Translations under genes and position numbers: made by a program | Shown: positions 11,887 through 19,829 of the stretch, one piece after another | Position numbering within the stretch: the first letter of the stretch is position 1 | Layout: the number at the start of each line of letters is the position of its first letter | Notes under the pieces: generated by a model | Database searches by the model: none | What the model was told of the DNA's origin: nothing | The model's input: the letters and a program-made list of their open reading frames with translations, nothing else | DNA from: Pseudomonas fluorescens | GTDB lineage: Bacteria > Pseudomonadota > Gammaproteobacteria > Pseudomonadales > Pseudomonadaceae | Assembly: GCF_902498195.1 (NCBI RefSeq) | Contig: NZ_CABVIY010000001.1 | Location: forward strand, 434,001-498,000 | Direction of reading: 5' to 3' | Length of the DNA stretch: 64,000 bases

Positions 11887-12852
11887 GTGGCGCACGCTCA
11901 ATCCCTGGGGCAACCGCTGGATCACGCGACCCTCGAAGCCGCCGCACGCTGGTACGTCGACCTGCGTGGCGAGGTCCCCAGCGACGCCGTCCGCGAGGCA
12001 CATCGACGGTGGCTGGAGCACGACCCACGGCACCGCCAGGCCTGGGAACGCCTGGCGCGCTTGCAGGACAAGCTGGAGCAGGTCACGCCGGGCATCGCCC
12101 GCCCGACCCTGAGCGGCGCCCGGGCCAAGCGCCGCGACGTGCTCAAGGTGTTGTCGATCCTGCTGATGGCAGGCGGCGCCGGCACCCTGGCCTGGACGAC
12201 CACGCCCTTGCCGACCCTGATGGCCGACCAGCGCACCGGCACCGGCGAACGTCGGCGCGTGCGACTGGACGACGGCAGCCAGTTGCAACTCAACACCGCG
12301 ACCGCGGTGGACATTCGCTACAGCGACACCCTGCGTGAAATCCGTCTGCTCCAGGGCGAAATCCAGATTGAAACCGCGCGCGACGACCGGGCGCGGCCCT
12401 TCGTGGTCCACACCGCCGAAGGCAGCATTCGCGCGCTGGGCACACAGTTTGTCGTGCGCCACGAAGCGGACCTGACGCGGGTCAGTGTGCAGGCGCATGC
12501 GGTCGAAGTGCGCCCGGCCAACGGGCTGGACAGCGCCGTGCGGGTCGACGCCGGCCAGCAATTGAGTTTTCGCCGGGACGCCATCGATCCTGTGCAACCG
12601 GCCATCCCCCAGGCCGATGCCTGGACCCGGGACATGCTGGTGGTCAACGACTGGCGCCTGGGTGATTTCGTCGACGAATTGCAGCGCTACCGTCCCGGCC
12701 ACCTGGGCTGCGATCCTTCGGTGGCGGCGCTGCGCATCTCCGGTGCTTTTCACCTGGCCAGTACCGAGACCATCCTCGACAACCTGACCTCGACCTTGCC
12801 GGTACGGATCCGCCGATTCAGCCGTTTCTGGGCGAGTGTGGAGCCGGTTTGA
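11887..12852 (+). CDS. FecR-type anti-sigma/signal transducer
   Basis: This 321-residue protein starts at a GTG three bases after the sigma gene stop. It has the FecR cytoplasmic N-terminal domain (AARWYVDLRGEVPSDAVREAHRRWLEHD), a single transmembrane helix (about 84-105, VLSILLMAGGAGTLAW) and the periplasmic FecR domain with RVRLDDGSQLQLNTATAVDIRY and EGSIRALGTQFVVRH. It relays siderophore occupancy of the outer-membrane receptor across the periplasm to the sigma factor. It is translationally linked to the sigma gene, and the receptor gene follows about 115 bp after the stop. Confidence 0.93.
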   Translation: MAHAQSLGQPLDHATLEAAARWYVDLRGEVPSDAVREAHRRWLEHDPRHRQAWERLARLQDKLEQVTPGIARPTLSGARAKRRDVLKVLSILLMAGGAGTLAWTTTPLPTLMADQRTGTGERRRVRLDDGSQLQLNTATAVDIRYSDTLREIRLLQGEIQIETARDDRARPFVVHTAEGSIRALGTQFVVRHEADLTRVSVQAHAVEVRPANGLDSAVRVDAGQQLSFRRDAIDPVQPAIPQADAWTRDMLVVNDWRLGDFVDELQRYRPGHLGCDPSVAALRISGAFHLASTETILDNLTSTLPVRIRRFSRFWASVEPV

Positions 12853-12968
12853 GCGCGATTTGAAAAAAAACCTGCGCAGGGGTTACTGATTTCGATTCTC
12901 GTTCGACTTAGGTGATAGAGGCGCACATAGACGCCGCCATTGACTGCCACCGGGCGAAAGGACACTGC

Positions 12969-15458
12969 ATGACCCCTCGCAATTGCCAACTGAGCATTTC
13001 TACCCACCAGCCATCCGTCAGACCCTTGACCCGTGCGGTGCATGCCGCGCTGCTCGGCATGGCGCTGGTGGTTCCCCTGGGCATGGCGGGGGTGGCGCAA
13101 CCGGCCTGGGCGCAGACCACGGGCGAAACCCAATTCGATATCCCGGCCGGTCCCCTGGGTTCGGCACTGACCCAGTTTGCCGGTACGGCCGGGGTCACCG
13201 TGTCCTTCGAACCGGCCAACGCCAATGGCCAGAGAACCGCCGGGTTGCAGGGCCGCTACACGGTGGATGCGGGCCTGCGCCAGCTGCTGGCCGGGAGCAA
13301 ATTGCAGCCGGTGCTGCACGACAACGGCAGTTATTCGCTGTTGCCGATCGTGGGCTCGGGGGCGGCGATTCAGTTAGGCGCCACCAGCATTTCCGGGGCG
13401 GCCGTGGAGTCGGCCTACGGCCCGGTGGACGGCTACGTCGCCACCCGCAGCGCCACGGCCACCAAGACCGATACGCCGATCCTGGAAATCCCCCAGACCA
13501 TCAACGTGGTCACCGCCGACCAGGTCGAAACCCAGGGCGCGCGCAACCTGACCCAGGCCCTGCGCTACACGCCGGGCCTGAACACCGGCGGCTTCACCGA
13601 CCGCAACTCGATTGCCGATGAGATCACCAGCCGGGGCTTCGCGCCGACGCCGCTGTACCTGGACGGTGCCTACATCCCCTATGCCGGCAGCCTCGGTGGC
13701 GCGCCGCAAATCGATCCCTACACCCTGGAGCGCATCGAGGTGCTCAAGGGCCCGTCGTCGGTGCTCTACGGGCAAAACCAGCCGGGCGGTTTGATCAACA
13801 TGGTGTCCAAGCGCCCGACCACCGAGCAGCGCAGCCAGGTCAAGCTGGGGGCGGGCAGTTACAACCGGGTCAACGGCGCGTTCGACACCAGCGGCCCGAT
13901 CGATGAGCAGAAGGCATTCAGCTATCGCCTGGTCGGTGTCGCGGACAAAGGCAACGAAATGGTCGCGCACAACAATAGCGAGCGCATGCTGCTGGCGCCG
14001 AGCCTGACGTGGGCGATCAATGAGGCTACCTCCCTGACGTTGCTGGCCCAGGTCCAGCGCGATGACGGCGTGCCCGATTATCAGTCGTTGCCCCGGATCG
14101 GCTCGCTCGACCGTGGCCCCAACGGCGAGCACATCGACCGCGACTTTTTCTCCGGCGACACGCATTTCAACGACTACAAACGTGACCAGTACGTCTTCGG
14201 CTACGACTTCAGCCACGACCTCAGCGACGACCTGAAGTACCGCTCCACGGCGCGCTACACCGACGTGCGCGACCGTTACAAGGGTTTCTACCTGCGCAGC
14301 TTCGTCACCGATGCCGACGGCGTGACCGACTTCACCCGGGCCAACCGCGCCAAGGTCGACTGGCGCCAGCACAACATCGCCTACACCGTCGATAACAACC
14401 TGGAATACCGGTTCAACACCGGCGCCCTGGAACACACGACTCTGGTGGGCGTCGACTATCGCCATTTCACCCGCCAGTACGACGGCTACAACGCCAACAA
14501 CGTGTTGCCGGTCGACCTGTACGGCAAGAACAACTACGACACCCGCAGCGTCACGCCGACCCTGACCACAAAGTGGGACAACACCCTGCGCCAGACCGGT
14601 GTGTACGTGCAGGACCAGATCAAGCTGGACCAGTGGATCCTGACCATCGGCGGTCGCCAGGACTGGTCGGAAATCGACAACAAGGATTTGCTGGCCTCGA
14701 CCCACGAAGCCAAGCGCGATAACAAATTCACCGGCCGCGTGGGCCTGACCTACGTCACCGAATTCGGCCTGGCGCCGTACATCAGCTACTCCGAGTCGTT
14801 CCTGCCGACCCTGGGCACCGCCGCCCCCCAGCGTGGCGGCAAGGCCTTCGAGCCGACCGAGGGGCAACAATACGAAGTGGGCGTGAAGTACCAGCCGTTC
14901 GAGAAAACCCTGATCACAGCTTCCGTGTATGAGGTCAAGCAGAAGAACGTCCTGACCGGCGACGATGACTACCCCGAGTACATGTCCCAGAGCGGCGAAA
15001 TGCGTTCGCGTGGCGTGGAACTGGAAGTCAAATCCAGCCTCGACAACATCGACGTCATGGCGGCGGCCAGCTACATGGACTCGTTCTACACCAAGGACAC
15101 CTGGGGCAACCAGGACAACCGCAACGAAGCCCAGTCGCCGGTGGCGGCTTCGCTGTGGGTCGACTATCACTTCACCCAGGCCACCCTCAACGGCCTGACC
15201 TTCGGTGCGGGTGCGCGCTACACCGGACGCAAGCCGGGTGACGCGGCCAACTCGTTCGACGTCCCGTCCTGGGTCGTCTACGACGCCACCGTCAGCTACG
15301 ACCTGGGCAAGCTGGACCCTGGCCTGCGCGGTTTGCAGACCCGCCTGAACGTGCAGAACCTCTTCGACCGTGAATACGTGTCGGACTGCAACTACTCGTT
15401 CGGTTGTTACTATGGGCAGGAGCGGGTGGCGTCGGTAGAGATGACGTACGACTGGTAG
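12969..15458 (+). CDS. TonB-dependent siderophore receptor with N-terminal signalling domain
   Basis: The ATG at 12969 follows AAAGGA and begins a long signal peptide ending at QPAWA; the frame opens earlier at 12912 without support. The 829-residue protein has the STN signalling domain (TQFDIPAGPLGSALTQFAG through SLLPI), a plug domain (PILEIPQTINVVTADQVETQ, NLTQALRYTPGLN), and a barrel ending in an aromatic residue (EMTYDW) as outer-membrane proteins do. The STN domain contacts FecR in the periplasm, so this receptor both imports a ferric siderophore and signals its presence. The siderophore cannot be named. Expression should depend on the adjacent FecI-type sigma factor. Confidence 0.93.
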   Translation: MTPRNCQLSISTHQPSVRPLTRAVHAALLGMALVVPLGMAGVAQPAWAQTTGETQFDIPAGPLGSALTQFAGTAGVTVSFEPANANGQRTAGLQGRYTVDAGLRQLLAGSKLQPVLHDNGSYSLLPIVGSGAAIQLGATSISGAAVESAYGPVDGYVATRSATATKTDTPILEIPQTINVVTADQVETQGARNLTQALRYTPGLNTGGFTDRNSIADEITSRGFAPTPLYLDGAYIPYAGSLGGAPQIDPYTLERIEVLKGPSSVLYGQNQPGGLINMVSKRPTTEQRSQVKLGAGSYNRVNGAFDTSGPIDEQKAFSYRLVGVADKGNEMVAHNNSERMLLAPSLTWAINEATSLTLLAQVQRDDGVPDYQSLPRIGSLDRGPNGEHIDRDFFSGDTHFNDYKRDQYVFGYDFSHDLSDDLKYRSTARYTDVRDRYKGFYLRSFVTDADGVTDFTRANRAKVDWRQHNIAYTVDNNLEYRFNTGALEHTTLVGVDYRHFTRQYDGYNANNVLPVDLYGKNNYDTRSVTPTLTTKWDNTLRQTGVYVQDQIKLDQWILTIGGRQDWSEIDNKDLLASTHEAKRDNKFTGRVGLTYVTEFGLAPYISYSESFLPTLGTAAPQRGGKAFEPTEGQQYEVGVKYQPFEKTLITASVYEVKQKNVLTGDDDYPEYMSQSGEMRSRGVELEVKSSLDNIDVMAAASYMDSFYTKDTWGNQDNRNEAQSPVAASLWVDYHFTQATLNGLTFGAGARYTGRKPGDAANSFDVPSWVVYDATVSYDLGKLDPGLRGLQTRLNVQNLFDREYVSDCNYSFGCYYGQERVASVEMTYDW

Positions 15459-15497
15459 TTTTTACCCGCCAGCGCAGTTTTGCGGTGAGGCAGTTGG

Positions 15498-15590
15498 CCT
15501 CTTCGCGAGCAAGCCCGCTCCCACATCTGATCGAGGTTCTCCAGAAGAAATGCGATCAAGTGTGGGAGCGGGCTTGCTCGCGAAGAGGCC
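15498..15590. repeat. paired REP palindrome (BIME)
   Basis: Inverted pair CCTCTTCGCGAGC...GCTCGCGAAGAGG enclosing a 45-bp spacer, directly after the receptor gene, where it probably ends the transcript. Confidence 0.9.
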
Positions 15591-15675
15591 GGAACATCAA
15601 AGCAAGTCATCCGGCCAGTCGCGCTATCATAGGCAGACGCACCACCTTCGCTTTGTACCGGAGCCAACCCCCGCA

Positions 15676-16356
15676 ATGCCCCAGATCACCCACTTCAAAA
15701 CCCCGTGCCCCGAGCACCTCAACAGCCAGATCCTGCAGATGGTGGTCGACAACCTGACCGACATCAGCATGGTCGCGATCCCGCCAAGCAACCTGTTGTA
15801 CAACGTGTACCAGTACGCGATCGGCTTTGAGGTGCACCTGTACCTGGAGGCGTTGAACGGGGCGAAAGGGATCGATGTGGAACTGATCGTCGCCACCGAT
15901 CCCGACGACCCGGAGCACGTCACGGGGTTCCTGCTGTACCTGCCGGTCAAGGACGATTCCCAGGCGTGCGGCGTGGCGTACATGGCGGTGCACGCCGGCC
16001 ATCGGCGCCAGGGCATTGCGCGTCGGATGCTGCGCGAGATGGTGGCTCGCTACCCGCACGCCGAGCTGGCCTGCGCGGTGGCCAAGGTGCCGTATTTCGA
16101 GGCGATGGGCTTCCAGGTGGTGGGCACGCGGGCCACCCAGGTGTTGATGAACACCCGTGATCACGGCAGCGACGGCTTGATGGCGTTGCTGGACGTGGCG
16201 TCGATCTACAGCTCGCTGGAGGTGCGGCAGATTCATACCTATCTGCTGCAAAAACACGGCAAGCGGGCCATGATCGATGCGGAAAAACAGCGCGACCGGC
16301 ACCTGGACCAACTGACGCGCAAGGCCAGTGAGTTTGTGCGCGAGCGGTTGGCCTGA
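15676..16356 (+). CDS. GNAT-family N-acetyltransferase
   Basis: The chosen ATG at 15676 (MPQITHFKTPCPEHL) avoids a frame extension that reads through the upstream palindromic repeat. The 226-residue protein has the GNAT acetyl-CoA-binding core: VTGFLLYLPV and YMAVHAGHRRQGIARRMLREMV, where the RRQGIA segment is motif A of the family, followed by VPYFEAMGFQVVG. A C-terminal helical extension of about 60 residues (YSSLEVRQIHTYLLQKHGKRAM) is not part of the standard fold. The acceptor substrate is unknown. It is cytoplasmic and apparently monocistronic. Confidence 0.85.
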   Translation: MPQITHFKTPCPEHLNSQILQMVVDNLTDISMVAIPPSNLLYNVYQYAIGFEVHLYLEALNGAKGIDVELIVATDPDDPEHVTGFLLYLPVKDDSQACGVAYMAVHAGHRRQGIARRMLREMVARYPHAELACAVAKVPYFEAMGFQVVGTRATQVLMNTRDHGSDGLMALLDVASIYSSLEVRQIHTYLLQKHGKRAMIDAEKQRDRHLDQLTRKASEFVRERLA

Positions 16357-16405
16357 TCTCAATCTCCAGCCCCTCCCACCCGGGGATGGGTTGGTTATCA
16401 GAAGG

Positions 16406-16555
16406 TTAAAAAAGAGCCTCAAAGCTCTTTGATGGGGAGAAGTGGAGCCATTGAGGCTCAAGATGCGCATGAAGCAGGCGGTGAGCTTGATAGGGGTTCA
16501 GTACACTCACCACCTGCGCAACGGCTTGGGCAAGCAAGCGGCTGCGCAACTTCAT
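16406..16555 (-). CDS. possible small protein of 49 residues, unknown
   Basis: A minus-strand ATG at 16555 opens a 49-codon frame beginning MKLRSRLLAQAVAQVV and ending FSPSKSFEALF, with the TAA lying in the T-run of a terminator hairpin. The frame fits the gap between the methyltransferase gene and the GNAT gene. I see no clear ribosome-binding site, and the region is full of inverted repeats, so it may instead be a structured RNA or a gene remnant. No homologue is recognised. Confidence 0.3.
   Translation of the reverse strand: MKLRSRLLAQAVAQVVSVLNPYQAHRLLHAHLEPQWLHFSPSKSFEALF
16407..16430 (-). terminator. rho-independent terminator, minus strand
   Basis: Read on the minus strand, AAAGAGC-TTTGAG-GCTCTTT forms a 7-bp stem followed by a run of T, ending in TTAACC. 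It would stop transcripts coming from the methyltransferase direction. The overlapping pair GAGCCTCAA (16414-16422) and TTGAGGCTC (16451-16459) offers a competing fold. Confidence 0.6.
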
Positions 16556-16599
16556 CGTAGAAACATGGGGGGGCGGCCTCAAGTACCGCTAGTCGAGTC

Positions 16600-16661
16600 C
16601 CCCCACATTTGACCTGTGTTCGCCAATCAAATGTGGGAGCGGGCTTGCTCGCGAAGGGGGT
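16600..16661. repeat. REP palindrome with flanking inverted ACATTTGA pair
   Basis: A unit GTGGGAGCGGGCTTGCTCGC is preceded by the inverted sequence CCACATTTGA, a truncated second half. It lies just after the methyltransferase gene stop. Confidence 0.8.
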
Positions 16662-16670
16662 GACTCGGAT

Positions 16671-17606
16671 TTACTGCCGAAACACCAACGCCTTCAACCC
16701 ACACTCAAGATCGGCATCCGGAAACTCCGGCGGATTCTCCAGCCGCTGCTCGAACCGCAGCCCCGGTGCTTCGCGGGTGACACCCTCGATCAGGAAGTCC
16801 GCACCAAACGCCGGATCGTTCATGCACGCCAGCACCATACCCTGCGGGCTGAGCAGTTCCGGGAGGCGGCGCAGCACGCGCTGGTAGTCCTTGGTCAGCA
16901 GGAAGCTGCCTTTCTGGAACGATGGCGGGTCGATGATCACCAGGTCGTACGGGCCCTTGCCGATCACCTTGCCCCAGGATTTGAACAGGTCGTGGCCGAG
17001 GAACGTCACCTGGCTCAGGTCATGCCCGTTCAGCCGGTGATTGTCGCGGCCACGGCTCAGGGCCGGGCTGGACATGTCCAGGTTGACCACGTGGGTCGCG
17101 CCGCCTTCGATGGCGGCCACCGAAAAGCCGCAGGTGTAGGCGAACAGGTTGAGCACCCGTTTGCCTTGGGCATTGGCCCGTACCCAATCGCGGCCATAGC
17201 GCATGTCGAGGAACAGCCCGGTGTTCTGCTTGCGGCCCAGGTCCACCCGATATTTCAGGCCGCCCTCGGTGATGGTCAGTTCGTCGATTTCTGCCCCCAG
17301 CAGCCACTCGGTGGTGCTTTGCAGCAGGTAGCGATGTTGCAGCAACAGCGTATGCGCGCCGGACTGCGCCCACTGCGCCGACCGGGTGATCGCCATCAGC
17401 AACTGCTTGAGGTCCTCCAATTGCGAAGGCTCCGGCTCCTTGAACAACGCCACCAGCACCACGCCCTGCAACCAGTCGACGGTCACTTGCTCCAGCCCCG
17501 GCCAGCAGCGGCCACGGCCGTGGAACAGGCGGCGGGTTTCGGCGGGGGCGGCCGCCAGGGCGGTCAGCACATGCTGGTTGAGAGTGGCGAGGGCGTCTGG
17601 GTTCAT
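16671..17606 (-). CDS. class I SAM-dependent methyltransferase, RlmI-like
   Basis: The 311-residue product has the Rossmann methyltransferase motifs: motif I as LNLFAYTCGFSVAAIEGGA, an acidic residue after VVNLDMSSPALSRGRDNHRLN, and the catalytic segment YDLVIIDPPSFQKGSF (DPPSF in place of the NPPY type), followed by LLSPQGMVLACMNDP. This resembles the COG1092 group of 23S rRNA cytosine methyltransferases. The N-terminal PUA domain of true RlmI is not evident; the first 130 residues differ. It acts in the cytoplasm, probably on RNA. It is a single gene flanked by repeats on both sides. Confidence 0.8.
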   Translation of the reverse strand: MNPDALATLNQHVLTALAAAPAETRRLFHGRGRCWPGLEQVTVDWLQGVVLVALFKEPEPSQLEDLKQLLMAITRSAQWAQSGAHTLLLQHRYLLQSTTEWLLGAEIDELTITEGGLKYRVDLGRKQNTGLFLDMRYGRDWVRANAQGKRVLNLFAYTCGFSVAAIEGGATHVVNLDMSSPALSRGRDNHRLNGHDLSQVTFLGHDLFKSWGKVIGKGPYDLVIIDPPSFQKGSFLLTKDYQRVLRRLPELLSPQGMVLACMNDPAFGADFLIEGVTREAPGLRFEQRLENPPEFPDADLECGLKALVFRQ

Positions 17607-17679
17607 CGGTCAAGGGTCGGCGATTTGAGGGGGCGGCATTTAACCATAGTTGCACCCTCAGCGGATCACACATAACCCC

Positions 17680-17770
17680 TGTGGGAGCGGGCTTGCTCGC
17701 GAAGGCGGCATGACAGCCGACATCAATGTTGACTGATACACCGCTTTCGCGAGCAAGCCCGCTCCCACAG
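17680..17770. repeat. paired REP palindrome (BIME)
   Basis: Inverted copies of CTGTGGGAGCGGGCTTGCTC about 50 bp apart in the divergent gap between the methyltransferase and cytochrome b genes. Confidence 0.9.
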
Positions 17771-17889
17771 GGGGCGCAACAGGTTTTTAGGGTTGTGAGT
17801 TATCACGAATAATTTAACTCTGCGTGAGGATTTGGCGATCTTGTCGCTCCCATACTCGGCTCCAACGAACAATCAACAGGAGCCCGGAC

Positions 17890-18507
17890 ATGTCGCAGAC
17901 CCCTGCTTCACCCAAGGCCAGCCACCCACGCTGGCTGCGGCTCACCCACTGGCTCAACGCCCTGGCGGTGCTGGTGATGGTCACCAGCGGCTGGCGCATC
18001 TACAACGCATCGCCACTTTACGATTTCAGCTTTCCCGCCTCGATCACCCTCGGCGGCTGGCTGGGGGGGGCGCTGCAATGGCATTTCGCGGCGATGTGGT
18101 TCCTGGCGATCAACGGTCTCGTGTACCTGGCTTTCAATCTGTTCAGTGGTCGCCTCAAGCGTCGCTTTTTCCCGGTTTCACCCAAAGGCGTGCTGCATGA
18201 CCTGTGGGCCGCATTGCGCGGAAAACTCGGCCACGCCGACCTGAGTCATTACAACCAGGTGCAACGGTTTGCGTACCTGTTCGTGATGCTCGACATCACG
18301 CTGCTGGTGATCTCCGGGCTGGTGCTGTGGAAGTCGGTGCAGTTCCCGCTGTTGCGTGAGTTGCTGGGCGGCTACGAAGCGGCGCGGCATGTGCACTTCA
18401 TCGCCATGTCGCTGCTGGTCGCCTTTGTGGCGGTGCATCTGCTGATGGTCGCGCTGGTCCCCAAAACCCTGGTGGCGATGATTGTCGGTCGCAAGGAGCC
18501 CGTATGA
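17890..18507 (+). CDS. membrane cytochrome b subunit for molybdopterin oxidoreductase
   Basis: The ATG at 17890 follows CAGGAG; the frame upstream to 17824 is unsupported. The 205-residue protein has four membrane helices with histidines placed for haem b: LTHWLNALAVLVMVTSG, ALQWHFAAMWFLAINGL, FAYLFVMLDITLLVISGLV and HVHFIAMSLLVAFVAVHLL. This is the cytochrome b561/YedZ-like membrane anchor that passes electrons from quinol to a periplasmic enzyme. Its stop overlaps the start of the molybdopterin oxidoreductase gene (ATGA), so the two are almost certainly a complex, in the manner of MsrPQ/YedYZ. Confidence 0.87.
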   Translation: MSQTPASPKASHPRWLRLTHWLNALAVLVMVTSGWRIYNASPLYDFSFPASITLGGWLGGALQWHFAAMWFLAINGLVYLAFNLFSGRLKRRFFPVSPKGVLHDLWAALRGKLGHADLSHYNQVQRFAYLFVMLDITLLVISGLVLWKSVQFPLLRELLGGYEAARHVHFIAMSLLVAFVAVHLLMVALVPKTLVAMIVGRKEPV

Positions 18508-19277
18508 AAAAGCCCGATCTTGATGAGTCATCCATCCTGGCCGACGCCCGCAAAATCCTCGCGCCGCAGATCGAGGACCGCTCACGCCGTTCGTTCCTGC
18601 TGCGTGGCCTGACCCTCGGCGGCGTGGCGATGTTGTCCGGTTGCAACCTGACCGACAGCGAAAGCGTCGAGACCGCGCTGTCGTCGATGTCGCGCTTCAA
18701 CGATCGGGTGCAGGGCTGGCTGTTCAACCCCAACGCCATGGCGCCGACCTACCCGGCGTCGATGATCACCCGGCCGTTTCCGTTCAATGCCTTCTACGGC
18801 ATCGACGAAGCGCCGACGGTGGAGGAGGAGGGTTATCGCCTGGAAGTCACCGGCCTGGTGGCGGACAAGCGCAGCTGGCGCCTGGAAGAGTTACGCGCCA
18901 TGGCGCAGACCGAACAGATCACCCGGCACATTTGCGTCGAAGGCTGGAGCGCGATCGGGCGCTGGGGCGGCGTGCGCTTCAGTGACTTCCTCAAGCGCGT
19001 CGGCGCCGACACCGACGCCAAATACGTCGGCTTCAAGTGCGCCGACGACTACTACACCAGCATCGACATGGCCACCGCGCTGCATGCGCAAACCCTGCTG
19101 GCGCTGACCTGGGACGGCGCCGTGCTGCCGCGCGAGTACGGCTTCCCGATGAAGCTGCGCATGCCCACCAAGCTTGGCTACAAGAACCCCAAACACATCC
19201 AGGCGATTTTCGTCAGCAACACCTACAGCGGTGGCTACTGGGAAGACCAGGGCTACAACTGGTTCGGTGGCAGTTGA
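18504..19277 (+). CDS. Tat-exported molybdopterin-dependent oxidoreductase (YedY/MsrP-like)
   Basis: The 257-residue product starts in an ATGA overlap with the cytochrome b gene. It has a twin-arginine signal, SRRSFLLRG (residues 27-35), followed by a lipobox-like LSGC with C47, so it may be a Tat-exported lipoprotein. The sulfite-oxidase-type Mo-pterin fold is shown by YRLEVTGLV, ITRHICVEGWSAIGRWGGVRF with C144 as probable Mo ligand, and YGFPMKLRMPTKLGYKNPKHIQAI. Related enzymes reduce methionine sulfoxide in periplasmic proteins or oxidise sulfite. The next gene encodes an exported methionine-rich repeat protein, which favours the methionine sulfoxide role. E. coli MsrP is longer (about 330 residues). 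Confidence 0.87.
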   Translation: MKKPDLDESSILADARKILAPQIEDRSRRSFLLRGLTLGGVAMLSGCNLTDSESVETALSSMSRFNDRVQGWLFNPNAMAPTYPASMITRPFPFNAFYGIDEAPTVEEEGYRLEVTGLVADKRSWRLEELRAMAQTEQITRHICVEGWSAIGRWGGVRFSDFLKRVGADTDAKYVGFKCADDYYTSIDMATALHAQTLLALTWDGAVLPREYGFPMKLRMPTKLGYKNPKHIQAIFVSNTYSGGYWEDQGYNWFGGS

Positions 19278-19332
19278 CGGGGCCGCCTGGCTATTTCGCT
19301 CGTCCACCACCTCTGCTTCAAGGAGTTTCATC

Positions 19333-19584
19333 ATGAAAAAGTTGACCACCGTCGTTCTGTCCATGTGCCTGGCAGTCGGCGCCGCCAGCGTGTTTGCTGC
19401 CGACACCATGAGCAAGGATTCGATGTCCAAGGACGCCATGTCCAAGGACGCGATGAAGAAGGACTCCATGGCCAAGGACACCCTGAAAAAGGACAGCATG
19501 TCCAAGGATGCGATGAGCAAGGACGGCATGAAAAAAGACGCCATGTCCAAGGACGCGATGAAAAAGGACGCCATGTCCCAATAA
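19333..19584 (+). CDS. exported methionine-rich MXKDX pentapeptide repeat protein
   Basis: The ATG at 19333 follows AAGGAG. The 83-residue product has a clear signal peptide (MKKLTTVVLSMCLAVGAASV, cleavage after FA) and then consists only of eleven five-residue repeats of the form [ASTG]-M-x-K-D plus a final AMSQ; one repeat has Leu in place of Met. The mature part has about 11 methionines in 61 residues. This is the pentapeptide MXKDX repeat family. It directly follows the cytochrome b-molybdopterin oxidoreductase pair, so a role as a periplasmic sink for methionine-oxidising agents, recycled by that enzyme, is a reasonable inference (compare MrpX with YedY1 in Azospira). Confidence 0.9.
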   Translation: MKKLTTVVLSMCLAVGAASVFAADTMSKDSMSKDAMSKDAMKKDSMAKDTLKKDSMSKDAMSKDGMKKDAMSKDAMKKDAMSQ

Positions 19585-19603
19585 CCCCAAACACCACAAT
19601 CCC

Positions 19604-19695
19604 CTGTGGGAGCGGGCTTGCTCGCGAAAGCGGTGTGTCAGTCGGCGCATGAGTTGCCTGATACACCGCCTTCGCGAGCGAGCCCGCTCCCACAG
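19604..19695. repeat. paired REP palindrome (BIME)
   Basis: Inverted copies of CTGTGGGAGCGGGCTTGCTC about 45 bp apart after the MXKDX gene. The right copy has one change (GCGAGCGAGCCC). Confidence 0.9.
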
Positions 19696-19715
19696 TTTTT
19701 TTTGTGGCGACGTCA

Positions 19716-19740
19716 GGGGTATGACTTCAAGTCATACCCC
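19716..19740. promoter_or_regulatory. perfect 25-bp palindrome, probable LysR operator
   Basis: Arms GGGGTATGACTT and AAGTCATACCCC are exact complements around one central base. The core is AT-N11-AT, the T-N11-A form of LysR-type regulator sites. It lies about 230 bp before the fae-like gene; the LysR gene at the far end of the cluster is the likely regulator. Confidence 0.75.
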
Positions 19741-19829
19741 CATGATTTTATATGGTTACAGCCCCGCCAACCCCCGGTGTTAAAAAATCGCAAACCAGCT
19801 CATCAACAACAAAAAGAGCGTTTGCAACC

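Larger units (their letters stand above)
16357..16670. other. structured intergenic region
   Basis: This 314-bp gap holds a minus-strand terminator-like hairpin (16407-16430), a possible 49-codon minus-strand frame (16406-16555), several further inverted repeats (16474-16485 with 16506-16517; a G/C-run pair at 16566-16573 and 16599-16605) and a REP unit at its right end. Confidence 0.5.

Noticed and set aside
11272..12753. A 493-codon minus-strand frame opposite the fecI and fecR genes
   Set aside because: It runs through two recognised genes and the Fur box and has no family features.
13374..15170. A 598-codon minus-strand frame opposite the TonB receptor
   Set aside because: The plus strand encodes a complete STN, plug and barrel; the mirror frame has no recognisable domain.
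16566..16605. A tRNA-like look (GTCGAGTCCCCCCA) in the structured gap
   Set aside because: No acceptor, D or anticodon stems can be formed around it; only the G7/C6 pair remains.
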